64,000 bases of DNA from Kocuria sp. Its GTDB lineage: Bacteria > Actinomycetota > Actinomycetes > Actinomycetales > Micrococcaceae. The notes beneath the pieces are model-generated. The model did not search any database and was not told the origin of the DNA. It worked only from the letters and a program-made list of their open reading frames with translations. Location of the stretch: positions 296,635 to 360,634 of the forward strand of contig NZ_JAUMTZ010000001.1 of the NCBI RefSeq assembly GCF_030530945.1. The letters are read 5' to 3'. Below are positions 24,624-32,714 of this stretch, in pieces; the stretch's first letter is position 1, and each line of letters opens with the position of its first letter. The position numbers were made by a program, and so were the translations under genes.

Positions 24624-25469
24624 ATGGCCCCGTACCGCAACCAGCGCGCCGCAGCACTTCCCGCCCGACTGTCCCGTTCGTGGTTGCTGACCTCAGCGGC
24701 CGACACCTCGCTGTTCGCCCCGGCGATGGCGTCGGAGGCGGACTCGGTGATCCTGGACCTCGAGGACGCGGTGCCGGAGGGGGACAAGGACCGGGCGCGT
24801 GCGGAGACGATCGCGGCCATGGAGAAGGGCGTGAGCGCCTGGGTGCGCATCAACGACATCTCCACCCCGCACTGGGAGAAGGACCTGGCAGCCCTGAGCG
24901 AGGTGCGCAATCTGCGGGGCCTCGTGCTCGCCAAGACGGAGCACCCGGACCACATCACCAAGACGGCCATGATGAGCCGGGCGGGAACGCCGGTGGTCGC
25001 CCTCATCGAGTCCGCCGTGGGCCTGATGAACGCGTACGACATCGCCCGCGCGCCGGGTGTCTTCCGCCTGGCCTTCGGCGTGGGGGACTTCCGCAAGGAC
25101 ACGGGAGCCTCGGGGGACCCCATGGCCCTCGCGTTCGCCCGCTCCACCCTGGTCACCGCCTCGCGCGTGGGAGAGCTCCCCGGGCCCATCGACGGCCCCA
25201 GCAACGGGGCGTCCGGGGAGGAGCTGGCGGCCGCGTGCAAGGTCACGCAGTCCATGGGGATGACGGGCAAGCTCTGCCTGGACCCGGCGCAGACGGACGG
25301 GATCAACCGTGCGCTGGCGCCCAGCGAGCAGGAGATCCACTGGGCGCGGGAGATGATCGAGCGCGCGGACTCCGGTCACGGGGGAGCGGACGGCTCCTAC
25401 CTGCCGCGCCTGGCCCGCGCCCGCAAGGTCTCGGAGCTCGCGGAGACCTACGGCCTCTGGAACAGCTGA
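24624..25469 (+). CDS. CitE-like HpcH/HpaI aldolase/lyase
   Basis: A 281-residue TIM-barrel enzyme of the HpcH/HpaI aldolase (citrate lyase beta) superfamily. SRSWLLTSAADTSLF, then SVILDLEDAVPEGDKDRAR with the metal-binding acid, AWVRIND, TPVVALIESAVGLMNAYDIA (second acid) and GKLCLDPAQTDGIN are characteristic of stand-alone CitE-like proteins. These act on acyl-CoA or oxoacid substrates such as citramalyl-CoA or malyl-CoA; the true substrate is not readable here. No citrate lyase alpha or gamma subunit is near, so it is not part of a citrate lyase complex. GAGGAG ribosome site present. Confidence 0.85.
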   Translation: MAPYRNQRAAALPARLSRSWLLTSAADTSLFAPAMASEADSVILDLEDAVPEGDKDRARAETIAAMEKGVSAWVRINDISTPHWEKDLAALSEVRNLRGLVLAKTEHPDHITKTAMMSRAGTPVVALIESAVGLMNAYDIARAPGVFRLAFGVGDFRKDTGASGDPMALAFARSTLVTASRVGELPGPIDGPSNGASGEELAAACKVTQSMGMTGKLCLDPAQTDGINRALAPSEQEIHWAREMIERADSGHGGADGSYLPRLARARKVSELAETYGLWNS

Positions 25470-25550
25470 GCCCCACCGGGGGCGGGCCACGGCCGTGACC
25501 CCGCTCCCGGGCTCAGGCGGTGCGCACCGGCTGGTGCGGCATCCCTCGGC

Positions 25551-26261
25551 TCACAGCGGCATGTCCCAGCCGGCCAGTAGCCGCCCCACGGCGGGATCGG
25601 CGAGGGAGCCCACCAGGTAGTCGCTCGTGAGCGGCTCGTCGTGGCCGTTCGGAGCCCCGAGCACGCGGAGTCCAGCCTTCCCGGCCGCGGTGGCACCTGC
25701 GGGAGAGTCCTCCACCGCGAGCGCGTCCGCGGCGTCCACGCCCAGTCGGCGCACCGCCTCCTCGTAGATGTCCGGGGCGGGCTTGCCGCGGGGGACGTCC
25801 TCCGCGCTGACCCAGGTCTGCAGGGTGTCCGCGAGGCCGACGGCCCGCAGCTTGCGGTCCAGGATCCTGCTGGTGGAGTTGCTGGCCACGGCCACGGGAA
25901 CGTGGCGGGCCACGGCCTTCACGGTCTCCACGGCCCCCGGCAGTGGCTCCAGGACGGAGCCGACCACCTCGGCCTCGGTGTCCACGAGTGCCCGGTACAC
26001 CTGCTCGACGCCCGGTGCCCGCGTCCCGTCACGCCGGTCCGCGGCGGCGGCCCGCTCGGCGATGAACTCCGCGATGTCGCGCGCGGACAGGCCCATGAGG
26101 GAGACCTGGGTGCGCTCGTCCAGCTGCACGCCGAAGTCCGCGGCCACCCGCTTCTGCACGCGCGCCCACGCGCGTTCCGTGTCCATGAGGACCCCGTCGC
26201 AGTCGAAGACGACCGCGCGCGGTCGCCAGGGGGAGTCGGGCGTGGGCAGCGTGGGTTCCAT
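25551..26261 (-). CDS. HAD-superfamily phosphatase/phosphomutase
   Basis: A 236-residue HAD hydrolase with a C1-type cap. Motif I is VVFDCDGVLMDTE (nucleophile and acid-base Asp), motif II is VASNSTS, motif III the lysine in PRGKPAPDIYEEA, and motif IV VEDSPAGATAA. This set is typical of beta-phosphoglucomutase-like and sugar-phosphate phosphatases. It lies divergently next to malQ, so a role with glucose or maltose phosphates is possible but unproven. ATG 26261 is used; an in-frame TTG at 26273 is an alternative. Confidence 0.87.
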   Translation of the reverse strand: MEPTLPTPDSPWRPRAVVFDCDGVLMDTERAWARVQKRVAADFGVQLDERTQVSLMGLSARDIAEFIAERAAAADRRDGTRAPGVEQVYRALVDTEAEVVGSVLEPLPGAVETVKAVARHVPVAVASNSTSRILDRKLRAVGLADTLQTWVSAEDVPRGKPAPDIYEEAVRRLGVDAADALAVEDSPAGATAAGKAGLRVLGAPNGHDEPLTSDYLVGSLADPAVGRLLAGWDMPL

Positions 26262-26360
26262 GCGCCCAGTCAACCACGCGCGGGCCGTGACCCGGGGCGG
26301 GCGGGTGCGGCGTCGTGGGCGGGAGCGGGCGGCGTCGTGGGCGCTGGCTAGAGTGGACGC

Positions 26361-28592
26361 ATGGCTGAGACAGCAGGAACTTCAGGGCAGACGGCGCTGC
26401 GGCGCCTGGCCGAGCACCACCGCGTGGCCACCGAGTACGAGGGCTTCGACGGCACCACCGTGACCGTGCCGGAGGCCACCCTGCGCAGCGTTCTCGCGGC
26501 GCTGGGTGCGGACGTCGCGGACGACGACGCCGTGGCCCGCTCCCTGCGCGAGCGCGAGCTGGCGCCGTGGCGGCGGCTGCTGCCCCCCGTGGTCGTCGCG
26601 GAGGCGGAGCGCGGGGACACCGTGGCCGTCACCCTGGCGGAGGGGGAGTCCGTCCGGGTGAGTCTGTGGCCCGAGGACGAACCGGAGGAGAGCCGCGAGC
26701 TGGAGCCCACTTCGGGGACGGGCGCCGAGACGCGGGAGGTGGACGGCGCGAGCGTGAGCCGCGTGCTCTACTCCCTGCCGCGGGACCTCCCCCTGGGGTG
26801 GTACCGGCTGGAGGCCGAGACGGGCTCCGGGCGGCGGGAGCGCATCGACGTGGCCGTGACCCCGCGGCGGCTCAGCACCACGGACCGGCTGCGCGGGCGC
26901 CGCAGGTGGGGCTACATGGCCCAGCTGTACTCGGTGATGTCCTCGCGCTCGTGGGGCGTGGGCGACCTCTCGGACCTCGCGTCCCTGGCCGCGATCAGCG
27001 GCGTGGAGGGCGCCGACTACGTCCTGATCAACCCCCTGCACGCGGCGGAGCCCGAACCGCCCGTGGAGCCCTCCCCGTACCTGCCCTCGAGCCGCCGGTT
27101 CTTCAACCCCCTCTACCTGCGCATCGCGGACGTGGCCGAGTTCCCGTACCTGCGCCCCGCGGACCGCGAGGTGGCGGACCGGCTCGCCGCGATCCAGCGC
27201 AAGGCCGTGCTGGAGCCCGACTCGATCGACCGCGACTCCGCCTTCGCGGCGAAGCTCAAGACCCTGGAGCTGCTCTACACGGTGCGTCGCTCCCCCTACC
27301 GCCAGCAGCAGCTCGAGGCCTTCGTGGCGAGTGCGGGCCAGCCCCTGCAGGACTTCGCCCTGTGGTGCGCACTGCGGGAGGAGCTCGGCGCGGACTCACC
27401 GCTGTGGGAGACGGAGGCGAGCTCCCCGGAGTCCCCCTACGCCGAGGAGGCGCGCTCACGGCTGAGCCACCGCGTGAACTTCCACGTGTGGCTGCAGTGG
27501 CTGCTGGACGAGCAGCTCGAGGCCGCCCAGCGCGCCGCGCACCGCGCGGGCATGGACATCGGCGTGATGCACGACCTCGCGGTGGGCGTGCAGAAGAACG
27601 GCGCCGACGCCTGGGCCCTGCAGGACGTCATGGCGTCCGGCGTGAGCGTGGGTGCCCCCGCCGACATGTACAACCAGCTGGGGCAGGACTGGAGCCAGCC
27701 CCCGTGGGACCCGGAGAAGCTCGCCGCCGTCGGGTACCGCCCGTGGCGCGAGATGATGCGCACCATCTTCCGCCACTCCGGGGGTGTGCGGATCGACCAC
27801 GTGGCCGGCCTGTTCCGGCTGTGGTGGATTCCCGAGGGCAACGATGCCTCGGACGGCACGTACGTCTACTACGACCACGAGGCCATGGTGGGAGTGCTCG
27901 CCCTCGAGGCGGAGCTCGCCGGCGTGGTGGTCGTGGGGGAGGACCTCGGCACCGTGGAGGACAGCGTGCGCGAGTACCTCGGCGAGAAGGGGGTGCTCGG
28001 CACCTCCATCCTTTGGTTCGAGATGGACGGGGACGAGCCCCTGGACCCCTCCCGCTACCGGGAGCTGTGCATGGCCTCGGTGAACACCCACGACCTCCCG
28101 CCCACACCGGGCTACCTGGAAGGGGTGCAGCTGCAGCTGCGGGAGGACCTCGGTCTGCTGGCCCGCTCCCCGGAGGAGGAGCGCGAGGACGCCCGCAAGC
28201 AGCTCGAGACGTTCTTCGCGGCGGTCGAGGACGCGGGATACCTGCCGGAGGGCGCGGAGGCGGATGCGCCCACGAAGATCCGCGCGCTTTACCGCTATTT
28301 GTGCGACGCGCCCTCGCTGCTGCTCAACGTGGCGCTGGTGGACGCCGTGGGGGAGAAGCGGATCCAGAACCAGCCCGGCACCAGCGACGAGTACCCCAAC
28401 TGGCGGGTCCCCCTCGCGGACTCCGAGGGGCGGCCCGTGATGCTCGAGTCGCTGGCCCGCTCGGAGCGGGTGAACGCGCTGGTGGACGTGGTCAACGAGG
28501 CGCTGGGGACGAGCCGGCGCGCCCTCACCACGCGGGCCCCGAAGCAGCCGGAGCGCCGGGACGCCGCGGACCCCTTCCGCGGCGCCTCCTGA
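26361..28592 (+). CDS. malQ: 4-alpha-glucanotransferase (amylomaltase)
   Basis: GH77 enzyme that transfers alpha-1,4-glucan segments in maltodextrin and glycogen breakdown. At 743 residues it is of the longer actinobacterial type with an extra N-terminal beta domain (residues 1-165). GH77 landmarks: WGYMAQLYSVMSSRSWGVGD, VLINPLHAAEP, IGVMHDLAVGV, VRIDHVAGLFRLWWIPEG with the nucleophile Asp, VVGEDLGTVEDSVRE with the acid/base Glu, and VNTHDLPPTPGYLEG with the third acid. ATG 26361 follows a TAGAGT -10 (26349-26354) by 6 bases, predicting a leaderless mRNA. Confidence 0.95.
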   Translation: MAETAGTSGQTALRRLAEHHRVATEYEGFDGTTVTVPEATLRSVLAALGADVADDDAVARSLRERELAPWRRLLPPVVVAEAERGDTVAVTLAEGESVRVSLWPEDEPEESRELEPTSGTGAETREVDGASVSRVLYSLPRDLPLGWYRLEAETGSGRRERIDVAVTPRRLSTTDRLRGRRRWGYMAQLYSVMSSRSWGVGDLSDLASLAAISGVEGADYVLINPLHAAEPEPPVEPSPYLPSSRRFFNPLYLRIADVAEFPYLRPADREVADRLAAIQRKAVLEPDSIDRDSAFAAKLKTLELLYTVRRSPYRQQQLEAFVASAGQPLQDFALWCALREELGADSPLWETEASSPESPYAEEARSRLSHRVNFHVWLQWLLDEQLEAAQRAAHRAGMDIGVMHDLAVGVQKNGADAWALQDVMASGVSVGAPADMYNQLGQDWSQPPWDPEKLAAVGYRPWREMMRTIFRHSGGVRIDHVAGLFRLWWIPEGNDASDGTYVYYDHEAMVGVLALEAELAGVVVVGEDLGTVEDSVREYLGEKGVLGTSILWFEMDGDEPLDPSRYRELCMASVNTHDLPPTPGYLEGVQLQLREDLGLLARSPEEEREDARKQLETFFAAVEDAGYLPEGAEADAPTKIRALYRYLCDAPSLLLNVALVDAVGEKRIQNQPGTSDEYPNWRVPLADSEGRPVMLESLARSERVNALVDVVNEALGTSRRALTTRAPKQPERRDAADPFRGAS

Positions 28593-28625
28593 GCGCTGCC
28601 GGACGGGGGTTGCCCTCCCGAGGGA

Positions 28626-28651
28626 ATTAGGTAAGACTGTCCTTACCTAAT
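28626..28651. promoter_or_regulatory. 26-bp AT-rich palindrome resembling an extended DtxR/IdeR iron box
   Basis: Perfect 10-bp arms ATTAGGTAAG (28626-28635) and CTTACCTAAT (28642-28651) flank ACTGTC. The arms match the DtxR/IdeR half site TTAGGTWAG, but the standard 19-bp box has one central base instead of six. TAATCT at 28648-28653 could be a -10 overlapping the right arm. In such GC-rich DNA an AT-rich perfect repeat of this length is unlikely by chance. It probably binds a metal-responsive repressor; the regulated gene is unclear. Confidence 0.5.
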
Positions 28652-28839
28652 CTCCTGGGTGAGGAGATGGGACCGAGGAAGAACGCATCGGGGTGGTGTG
28701 CCGGGTCATGGACGGCGCGCCACCCCGCTGCTCATTCCGCTCCCCCTCGGTGCCGCACGGCCACCGCGCCGGATTGGCGCCGTGCGGGTCACCGGCTAGG
28801 ATCGGGGGGTGCTCGATCGCACCGTTTCCGACTGCGTAT
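28652..28839. other. intergenic region without a convincing gene
   Basis: Between the palindrome and the rpmB promoter. Short frames from GTG 28659 or ATG 28667 exist but their third codon positions are not GC-biased as in real genes here. A TAGGAT (28797-28802) is a possible extra -10. Confidence 0.4.
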
Positions 28840-28868
28840 TTGCGAGCGAGTCCGCAGGAGCCTAGAAT
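28840..28868 (+). promoter_or_regulatory. promoter of the rpmB-rpmG-rpsN operon
   Basis: TTGCGA (28840-28845), a 17-base spacer and TAGAAT (28863-28868) form the best sigma-70-type promoter in the region. The predicted start is near 28875. Confidence 0.65.
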
Positions 28869-28874
28869 CTAAGG

Positions 28875-29105
28875 CTGTCGTGTGGTGGAGTCCATCTACC
28901 GGCGCCTTGAACTTCACCGTCTTCGTCGTAGCGAGTGCCCTCACCGGTACTGCCGCGGGTCGATAACCATCACGCCCGGCGTGCGAACGGTGGCATTTTC
29001 TCGAGGTGGCGGATCGCTCTTGGCTGCGGCTGCCGGCGGAATGCCGCCCGGCGGCCACCATGCGCGCCGTCATTTCGTCGACATTGGACATTGGAGGAGA
29101 ACACT
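28875..29105 (+). promoter_or_regulatory. long 5' leader of the ribosomal protein operon
   Basis: About 230 bases separate the predicted transcript start from the rpmB start codon. The leader holds a GC-rich segment near 29030-29060 able to fold, and a strong GGAGGAG ribosome site just before the ATG. Such length suggests leader-mediated control, but no known riboswitch or protein-binding motif was recognised. Confidence 0.4.
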
Positions 29106-29342
29106 ATGGCAGCGCACTGCCAGGTGACCGGGGCCCAGCCGGGCTTTGGCCACAGCATCTCGCACTCACACCGCCGCACGAAGCGCCGGTGGAACCCGAA
29201 CATCCAGAAGAAGCGCTACTGGGTGCCCTCGTTGCGTCGCAACGTGACGCTCAACCTGAGCGCCAAGGGCATCAAGGTCATCGACGCCCGCGGCATCGAT
29301 GCCGTGGTCAACGAGCTCATCGCACGTGGGGAGAAGATCTGA
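29106..29342 (+). CDS. rpmB: 50S ribosomal protein L28
   Basis: A 78-residue bL28. CQVTGAQPGFGHSISHSHRR, then RRWNPNIQKKRYWVPSLRRN and IKVIDARGIDAV fit the family throughout. It has only one cysteine, so it lacks the CxxC zinc pairs found in the zinc-binding form. A GGAGGAG ribosome site precedes the ATG. It is followed by rpmG after 1 base and by rpsN, the order often seen in actinobacteria for zinc-independent copies. Confidence 0.97.
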   Translation: MAAHCQVTGAQPGFGHSISHSHRRTKRRWNPNIQKKRYWVPSLRRNVTLNLSAKGIKVIDARGIDAVVNELIARGEKI

Positions 29343-29343
29343 G

Positions 29344-29511
29344 ATGGCCAAGGACAAGGACGTACGTCCCATCATCAAGCTCAAGTCCACGGCCGGCACC
29401 GGGTTCACCTACGTGACCCGCAAGAACCGCCGTAACAACCCCGACCGCCTCGTCATGAAGAAGTACGACCCGGTGGTTCGCAAGCACGTCGATTTCCGCG
29501 AGGAGCGCTGA
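29344..29511 (+). CDS. rpmG: 50S ribosomal protein L33, cysteine-free
   Basis: A 55-residue bL33 with KDVRPIIKLKSTAGTGFTYV, TRKNRRNNPDRLVMKKYDP and VRKHVDFREER. It has no cysteine, so it is the zinc-independent (C minus) form. It starts one base after rpmB and ends 4 bases before rpsN, so the three are cotranscribed. Confidence 0.97.
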   Translation: MAKDKDVRPIIKLKSTAGTGFTYVTRKNRRNNPDRLVMKKYDPVVRKHVDFREER

Positions 29512-29515
29512 ATCC

Positions 29516-29821
29516 ATGGCCAAGAAGTCCAAGATCGCCAAGAACGAGCAGCGCAAGGTCATCGTCGAGCGCTACGCCGCCAAGCGTGCCGAGCTGAAGA
29601 AGACCCTCGTGGACGAGAACGCGTCCCCCGAGGCCCGCGAGGAGGCCCGCCTGGGTCTGCAGAAGCTGCCCCGCGACGCCTCCCCGGTGCGCGTGCGCAA
29701 CCGCGACCAGATCGACGGTCGTCCCCGCGGCACCTTCCAGCGCTTCGGGATCTCCCGCGTGCGCTTCCGCGACATGGCTCACCGCGGCGAATTGCCCGGC
29801 ATCTACAAGTCCAGCTGGTAA
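29516..29821 (+). CDS. rpsN: 30S ribosomal protein S14, cysteine-free type
   Basis: A 101-residue uS14 of the long, zinc-free class: KKSKIAKNEQRKVIVERYAA at the N-terminus, KLPRDASPVRVRNRDQIDGR and RFGISRVRFRDMAHRGELPG at the C-terminus. The short zinc form would be about 61 residues with two CxxC motifs, which are absent. It is the third gene of the rpmB operon; a 77-base gap with its own ribosome site precedes the HU gene. Confidence 0.97.
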   Translation: MAKKSKIAKNEQRKVIVERYAAKRAELKKTLVDENASPEAREEARLGLQKLPRDASPVRVRNRDQIDGRPRGTFQRFGISRVRFRDMAHRGELPGIYKSSW

Positions 29822-29898
29822 TTTCTGGACCGGAAGGGCCCTGACCCCCGGTCGTCCCTTCCCCAGAGAGTGCCCATCGAGTCCAGGAGGACAAGCAC

Positions 29899-30183
29899 AT
29901 GGCTATGAACCGCAGCGAACTCGTCGCCGCAGTCGCCGAGAAGTCCGGCAACACCCAGGCTGCCGTCAACGGCATGCTGGATTCCCTCTTCGAGGTCTTC
30001 GAGAGCTCCGTCTCCAAGGGTGAGAAGATCACCGTTCCGGGCTGGCTGTCCGTGGAGCGCACCGACCGTGCCGCTCGTCAGGGCCGCAACCCCCAGACCG
30101 GCGAGGCCATCCAGATCCCGGCCGGCCACGGTGTCAAGCTCACCGCGGGCTCCAAGCTCAAGGCTGCTGTCTCCTCCAAGTGA
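29899..30183 (+). CDS. hup: HU-family DNA-binding protein
   Basis: A 94-residue HU protein. MNRSELVAAVAEKSGNTQAA begins the helical dimer body; ITVPGWLSVERTDRAARQGR leads into the DNA-binding arm RNPQTGEAIQIPAG, which holds the intercalating proline, and GHGVKLTAGSKLKAAV closes it. There is no lysine/alanine-rich tail as in mycobacterial HupB. An AGGAGG site precedes the ATG. A strong terminator hairpin follows, so it probably ends the ribosomal protein operon or is read from its own promoter. Confidence 0.96.
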   Translation: MAMNRSELVAAVAEKSGNTQAAVNGMLDSLFEVFESSVSKGEKITVPGWLSVERTDRAARQGRNPQTGEAIQIPAGHGVKLTAGSKLKAAVSSK

Positions 30184-30221
30184 GGCAGGCGCGCGGGCGC
30201 TTCCTGCCCGCGCAGCACCCG

Positions 30222-30254
30222 AGGGACCGTTCACGCACGGCGTGAACGGTCCCT
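30222..30254 (+). terminator. hairpin terminator after hup
   Basis: Perfect 14-bp stem 30222-30235/30241-30254 with a 5-base loop, followed by TTCG. It ends the ribosomal protein/HU transcript. A smaller GC hairpin (about 30191-30214) precedes it. Confidence 0.8.
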
Positions 30255-30404
30255 TCGTGCGTTCCGGGGTCCCGGCTCCGCTCGGGGTGGGGTGGACCGT
30301 CTCTGCACGGCGCGCGCGGGGCCCCGGCGGAGCTCGAACTCGCGCGCGCCGTGGCGCATAATGAGGGTGTCCTGTTCCCGCCGCTCTCGTCCCGGAGGTG
30401 TTCG

Positions 30405-31001
30405 GTGTCCCCTCGCGCCCACCGGCTTGCCCGGGGCTGGGTGGTCGCCCTCGTGGCCACCACCCTCGCGGCCGGTTCGCACGCCGCTGTGGACGGGAAC
30501 TGGCCCTCGCTCCTGATCATCGCGCTGAGCACCTGCCTGGCCGCTCCCGTGTGCATGCTCCTGGGTGGGCGAGCCCTCTCCCGCTGGAGCATGGCCGCCG
30601 CCGTGGGGCTGTCCCAGGCGCTGCTGCACATCCTCTTCGCGAACTCCGCGGGCGGGATGCAGCTGGTGGACCACACGCACCACCACGTTGCCGCCGCGGG
30701 TGACGGACCGGCCGTGGTGATCTCCGGTCTTCCCGACGTGGCGCACCACGGGGCGGGCATGCTCGCGGCACACGCGGTCGCCGCGCTGGCCACCTACGCC
30801 CTGCTGCGCCGTGGGGAGGTCACACTGTTCCGGCTCGTGGCCGCACTGTCCCTGCGGGTGCTGCGCATCCTCCGCGTCGTCGTGCGTCCCGTGCTCGTCG
30901 CCGTGCCGCGCCGGGTCTCGTGGAGCTCGCCGCGGGCGCTTGTCGACCAGCTGCTGCTCTCCTGCGTCTGCGGCTACCGCGGTCCTCCCGCGCTCGGCTA
31001 G
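30405..31001 (+). CDS. histidine-rich membrane protein of the copper cluster
   Basis: A 198-residue integral membrane protein of unknown family, with four hydrophobic segments: GWVVALVATTLAAGSHAAV, SLLIIALSTCLAAPVCML, MAAAVGLSQALLHILF and MLAAHAVAALATYALL. Between the third and fourth lies a His-rich loop (VDHTHHHVAA, later DVAHHGAG) suited to copper binding. It immediately precedes copC. GTG 30405 has GGAGG 6 bases upstream; a CATAAT -10 lies near 30356-30361. A role in copper uptake or sensing is inferred from motif and neighbours. Confidence 0.6.
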   Translation: MSPRAHRLARGWVVALVATTLAAGSHAAVDGNWPSLLIIALSTCLAAPVCMLLGGRALSRWSMAAAVGLSQALLHILFANSAGGMQLVDHTHHHVAAAGDGPAVVISGLPDVAHHGAGMLAAHAVAALATYALLRRGEVTLFRLVAALSLRVLRILRVVVRPVLVAVPRRVSWSSPRALVDQLLLSCVCGYRGPPALG

Positions 31002-31110
31002 GCATCGCCCCAGGACACCTCGTGGAGCGATGCCGTGCCCCGCAGCCATCGCATCCACCTAGCCGCCCCGTGCGGCCAGCACGCGCCCACCGGCGCAGGA
31101 GAACATCCTC

Positions 31111-31749
31111 ATGACCTCTCAGCACTTCCCGCTCCACCTGACCACCTCCCACCACGACGCCGGCGCGGCGCCGCTGTCCCGTCGCTCGCCGGTGTGGGCG
31201 ACGGCACTGATCGCCGCGCTGCTGGCCCTGGCGGCCGTGCTCGTCACGGCAGGCCCGGCCAGTGCGCACGACGAGCTGCTGCGCACCAACCCCGAGTCCG
31301 GTGCCACCCTGGAGAAGGCGCCCACCACGCTGGACCTCACCTTCTCCGGGAACATCCAGGACATCGGCAGCGAGGTCCGGGTCACGGACTCCCACGGCAC
31401 GGACATGACCCGCGGCACCCTGGCGGTGCAGGGCACCAAGGTGTCCCAGCCCCTGCGCGAGGGCGGCGATACGGACGAGACCTACACCGTGACGTGGCGC
31501 GTGGTGTCCCAGGACGGCCACCCCATCGAGGGGACCTTCACCTACTCGGTGGGTGACGGTGCCGGGACCACGGCCTCTCCCGCCCCCGTGGCCGGCAGCG
31601 ACCGCACCGACGCCGCCACACCGGGCGCGTCCGAGGACGTGAACGGCTCCGGCGTCCCCGGCTGGGTGCTCCCGGTCCTGGGCGGTGTCCTGGCCCTCGT
31701 CGTGCTCGTCGTGGTGCTGGCCGTGGCCACGCGGCCCCGCCAGCGCTGA
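31111..31749 (+). CDS. copC: CopC-domain copper-binding protein
   Basis: A 212-residue exported protein. A signal peptide (WATALIAALLALAAVLVTAG) ends at SAHDELL, which leaves His53 at or near the mature N-terminus, as in CopC copper(II) sites. The CopC domain continues with ESGATLEKAPTTLDLTFSG and VVSQDGHPIEGTFTYSV, giving Asp135 and His137 as further ligands. A C-terminal membrane anchor (VLPVLGGVLALVVLVVVLAV) follows a linker. It works with the CopD-CtaG protein encoded downstream to move copper across the membrane. Confidence 0.92.
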   Translation: MTSQHFPLHLTTSHHDAGAAPLSRRSPVWATALIAALLALAAVLVTAGPASAHDELLRTNPESGATLEKAPTTLDLTFSGNIQDIGSEVRVTDSHGTDMTRGTLAVQGTKVSQPLREGGDTDETYTVTWRVVSQDGHPIEGTFTYSVGDGAGTTASPAPVAGSDRTDAATPGASEDVNGSGVPGWVLPVLGGVLALVVLVVVLAVATRPRQR

Positions 31750-31973
31750 CCCGCACCGCCGCGGGGCTGGGTGCAGCCATCCGCCCCGCCGCGGTCACTG
31801 CTTCCTCCACGGTCGACGTCGCCTGAGCGGCACGCCCGCCACACGCGCTCTCCCGGCGTGGTTCCGGCGAATCGCATGCCCACCGGATCGCAGTCCCGGA
31901 GGGGGCGCCACCGGACGGCGGCCTCACGCTCTCTGGGCGTCGACCCCACCACAGCTTTCGAAGGACTCGCACC

Positions 31974-32714
31974 ATGAACACCATGAACACCACCGCCTCG
32001 ACCATCCCGGCACACCGCTCAGCGGCACCGCGAGCTGCGGGCTCCGCGCGGCCCGCCCGCCGGGCCCTGGCCGCCGCGGCGGCACTGGGCCTCGGGCTCG
32101 CCGCGCTGACGGGCTGCTCCACGCAGAGCGGGGACCAGGCGGCGTCGTCCGCGGGGGAAAGCTCCGCCACGGCAACCGCCACCGGACCCCTGGAGCTGAA
32201 GGACGGCTGGGCCAAGGCGGCGGACTCGGACATGACCGCCGTGTTCGGCACGCTCACCAACACCTCGGACAAGGACGTGACGCTCACCGGTGCCGCCGCC
32301 GAGGGCACGGCCGAGACGGTGCAGCTGCACGAGACCGCCAAGGACTCCGGGACCGGCGCCATGCAGATGAAGGAGAAGGACGGCGGGTTCACGATCGCCG
32401 CGGGCCAGAGCGTCACGCTGGAGCCGGGCGGGAACCACATCATGCTCATGGGCCTCACGTGCTCCCTGCAGCCCGGCAGCGACCTGGGCCTGCAGCTGCG
32501 CACGGACGCTGGCACCCAGGACGTCACCGTGCCCGTGCGGGACTACTCGGGGGCCAAGGAGAGCTACGCGCCGGGTGAGGACGCGAGCAGCTCCGCCGGG
32601 GACCACGACGAGCACGCCTCCCACGAGGGGATGGACATGTCCTCCCCCGGTGCGGACGAGCAGACCGGGGCCTCGCCCTCGTCCTCCGCGCTGCCAGAGT
32701 GCCATGGCCACTGA
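31974..32714 (+). CDS. PCu(A)C copper chaperone lipoprotein
   Basis: A 246-residue lipoprotein with lipobox LTGC (Cys48). The DUF461/PCu(A)C domain has the copper ligands His119, Met130 or Met132, His155 and Met157 in LHETAKDSGTGAM and GGNHIMLMGL, matching the H-x10-M...HxM pattern. This family delivers copper(I) to the CuA or CuB sites of cytochrome oxidase. A long His/Asp/Ser-rich tail (HDEHASHEGMDM, ending ECHGH) may add metal sites. The gene overlaps the next one by 11 bases. Confidence 0.92.
   Translation: MNTMNTTASTIPAHRSAAPRAAGSARPARRALAAAAALGLGLAALTGCSTQSGDQAASSAGESSATATATGPLELKDGWAKAADSDMTAVFGTLTNTSDKDVTLTGAAAEGTAETVQLHETAKDSGTGAMQMKEKDGGFTIAAGQSVTLEPGGNHIMLMGLTCSLQPGSDLGLQLRTDAGTQDVTVPVRDYSGAKESYAPGEDASSSAGDHDEHASHEGMDMSSPGADEQTGASPSSSALPECHGH

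Noticed and set aside
28659..28799. Short frames (GTG 28659, ATG 28667) after the DtxR-like palindrome
   Set aside because: Third codon positions are not GC-biased, and no ribosome site at proper distance or known motif is present.
28983..29000. Possible Zur box (GCGAACGGTGGCATTTTC) in the rpmB leader
   Set aside because: Only one half resembles the TGAAAATNATTTTCA type; the other half does not match, so it is not supported.
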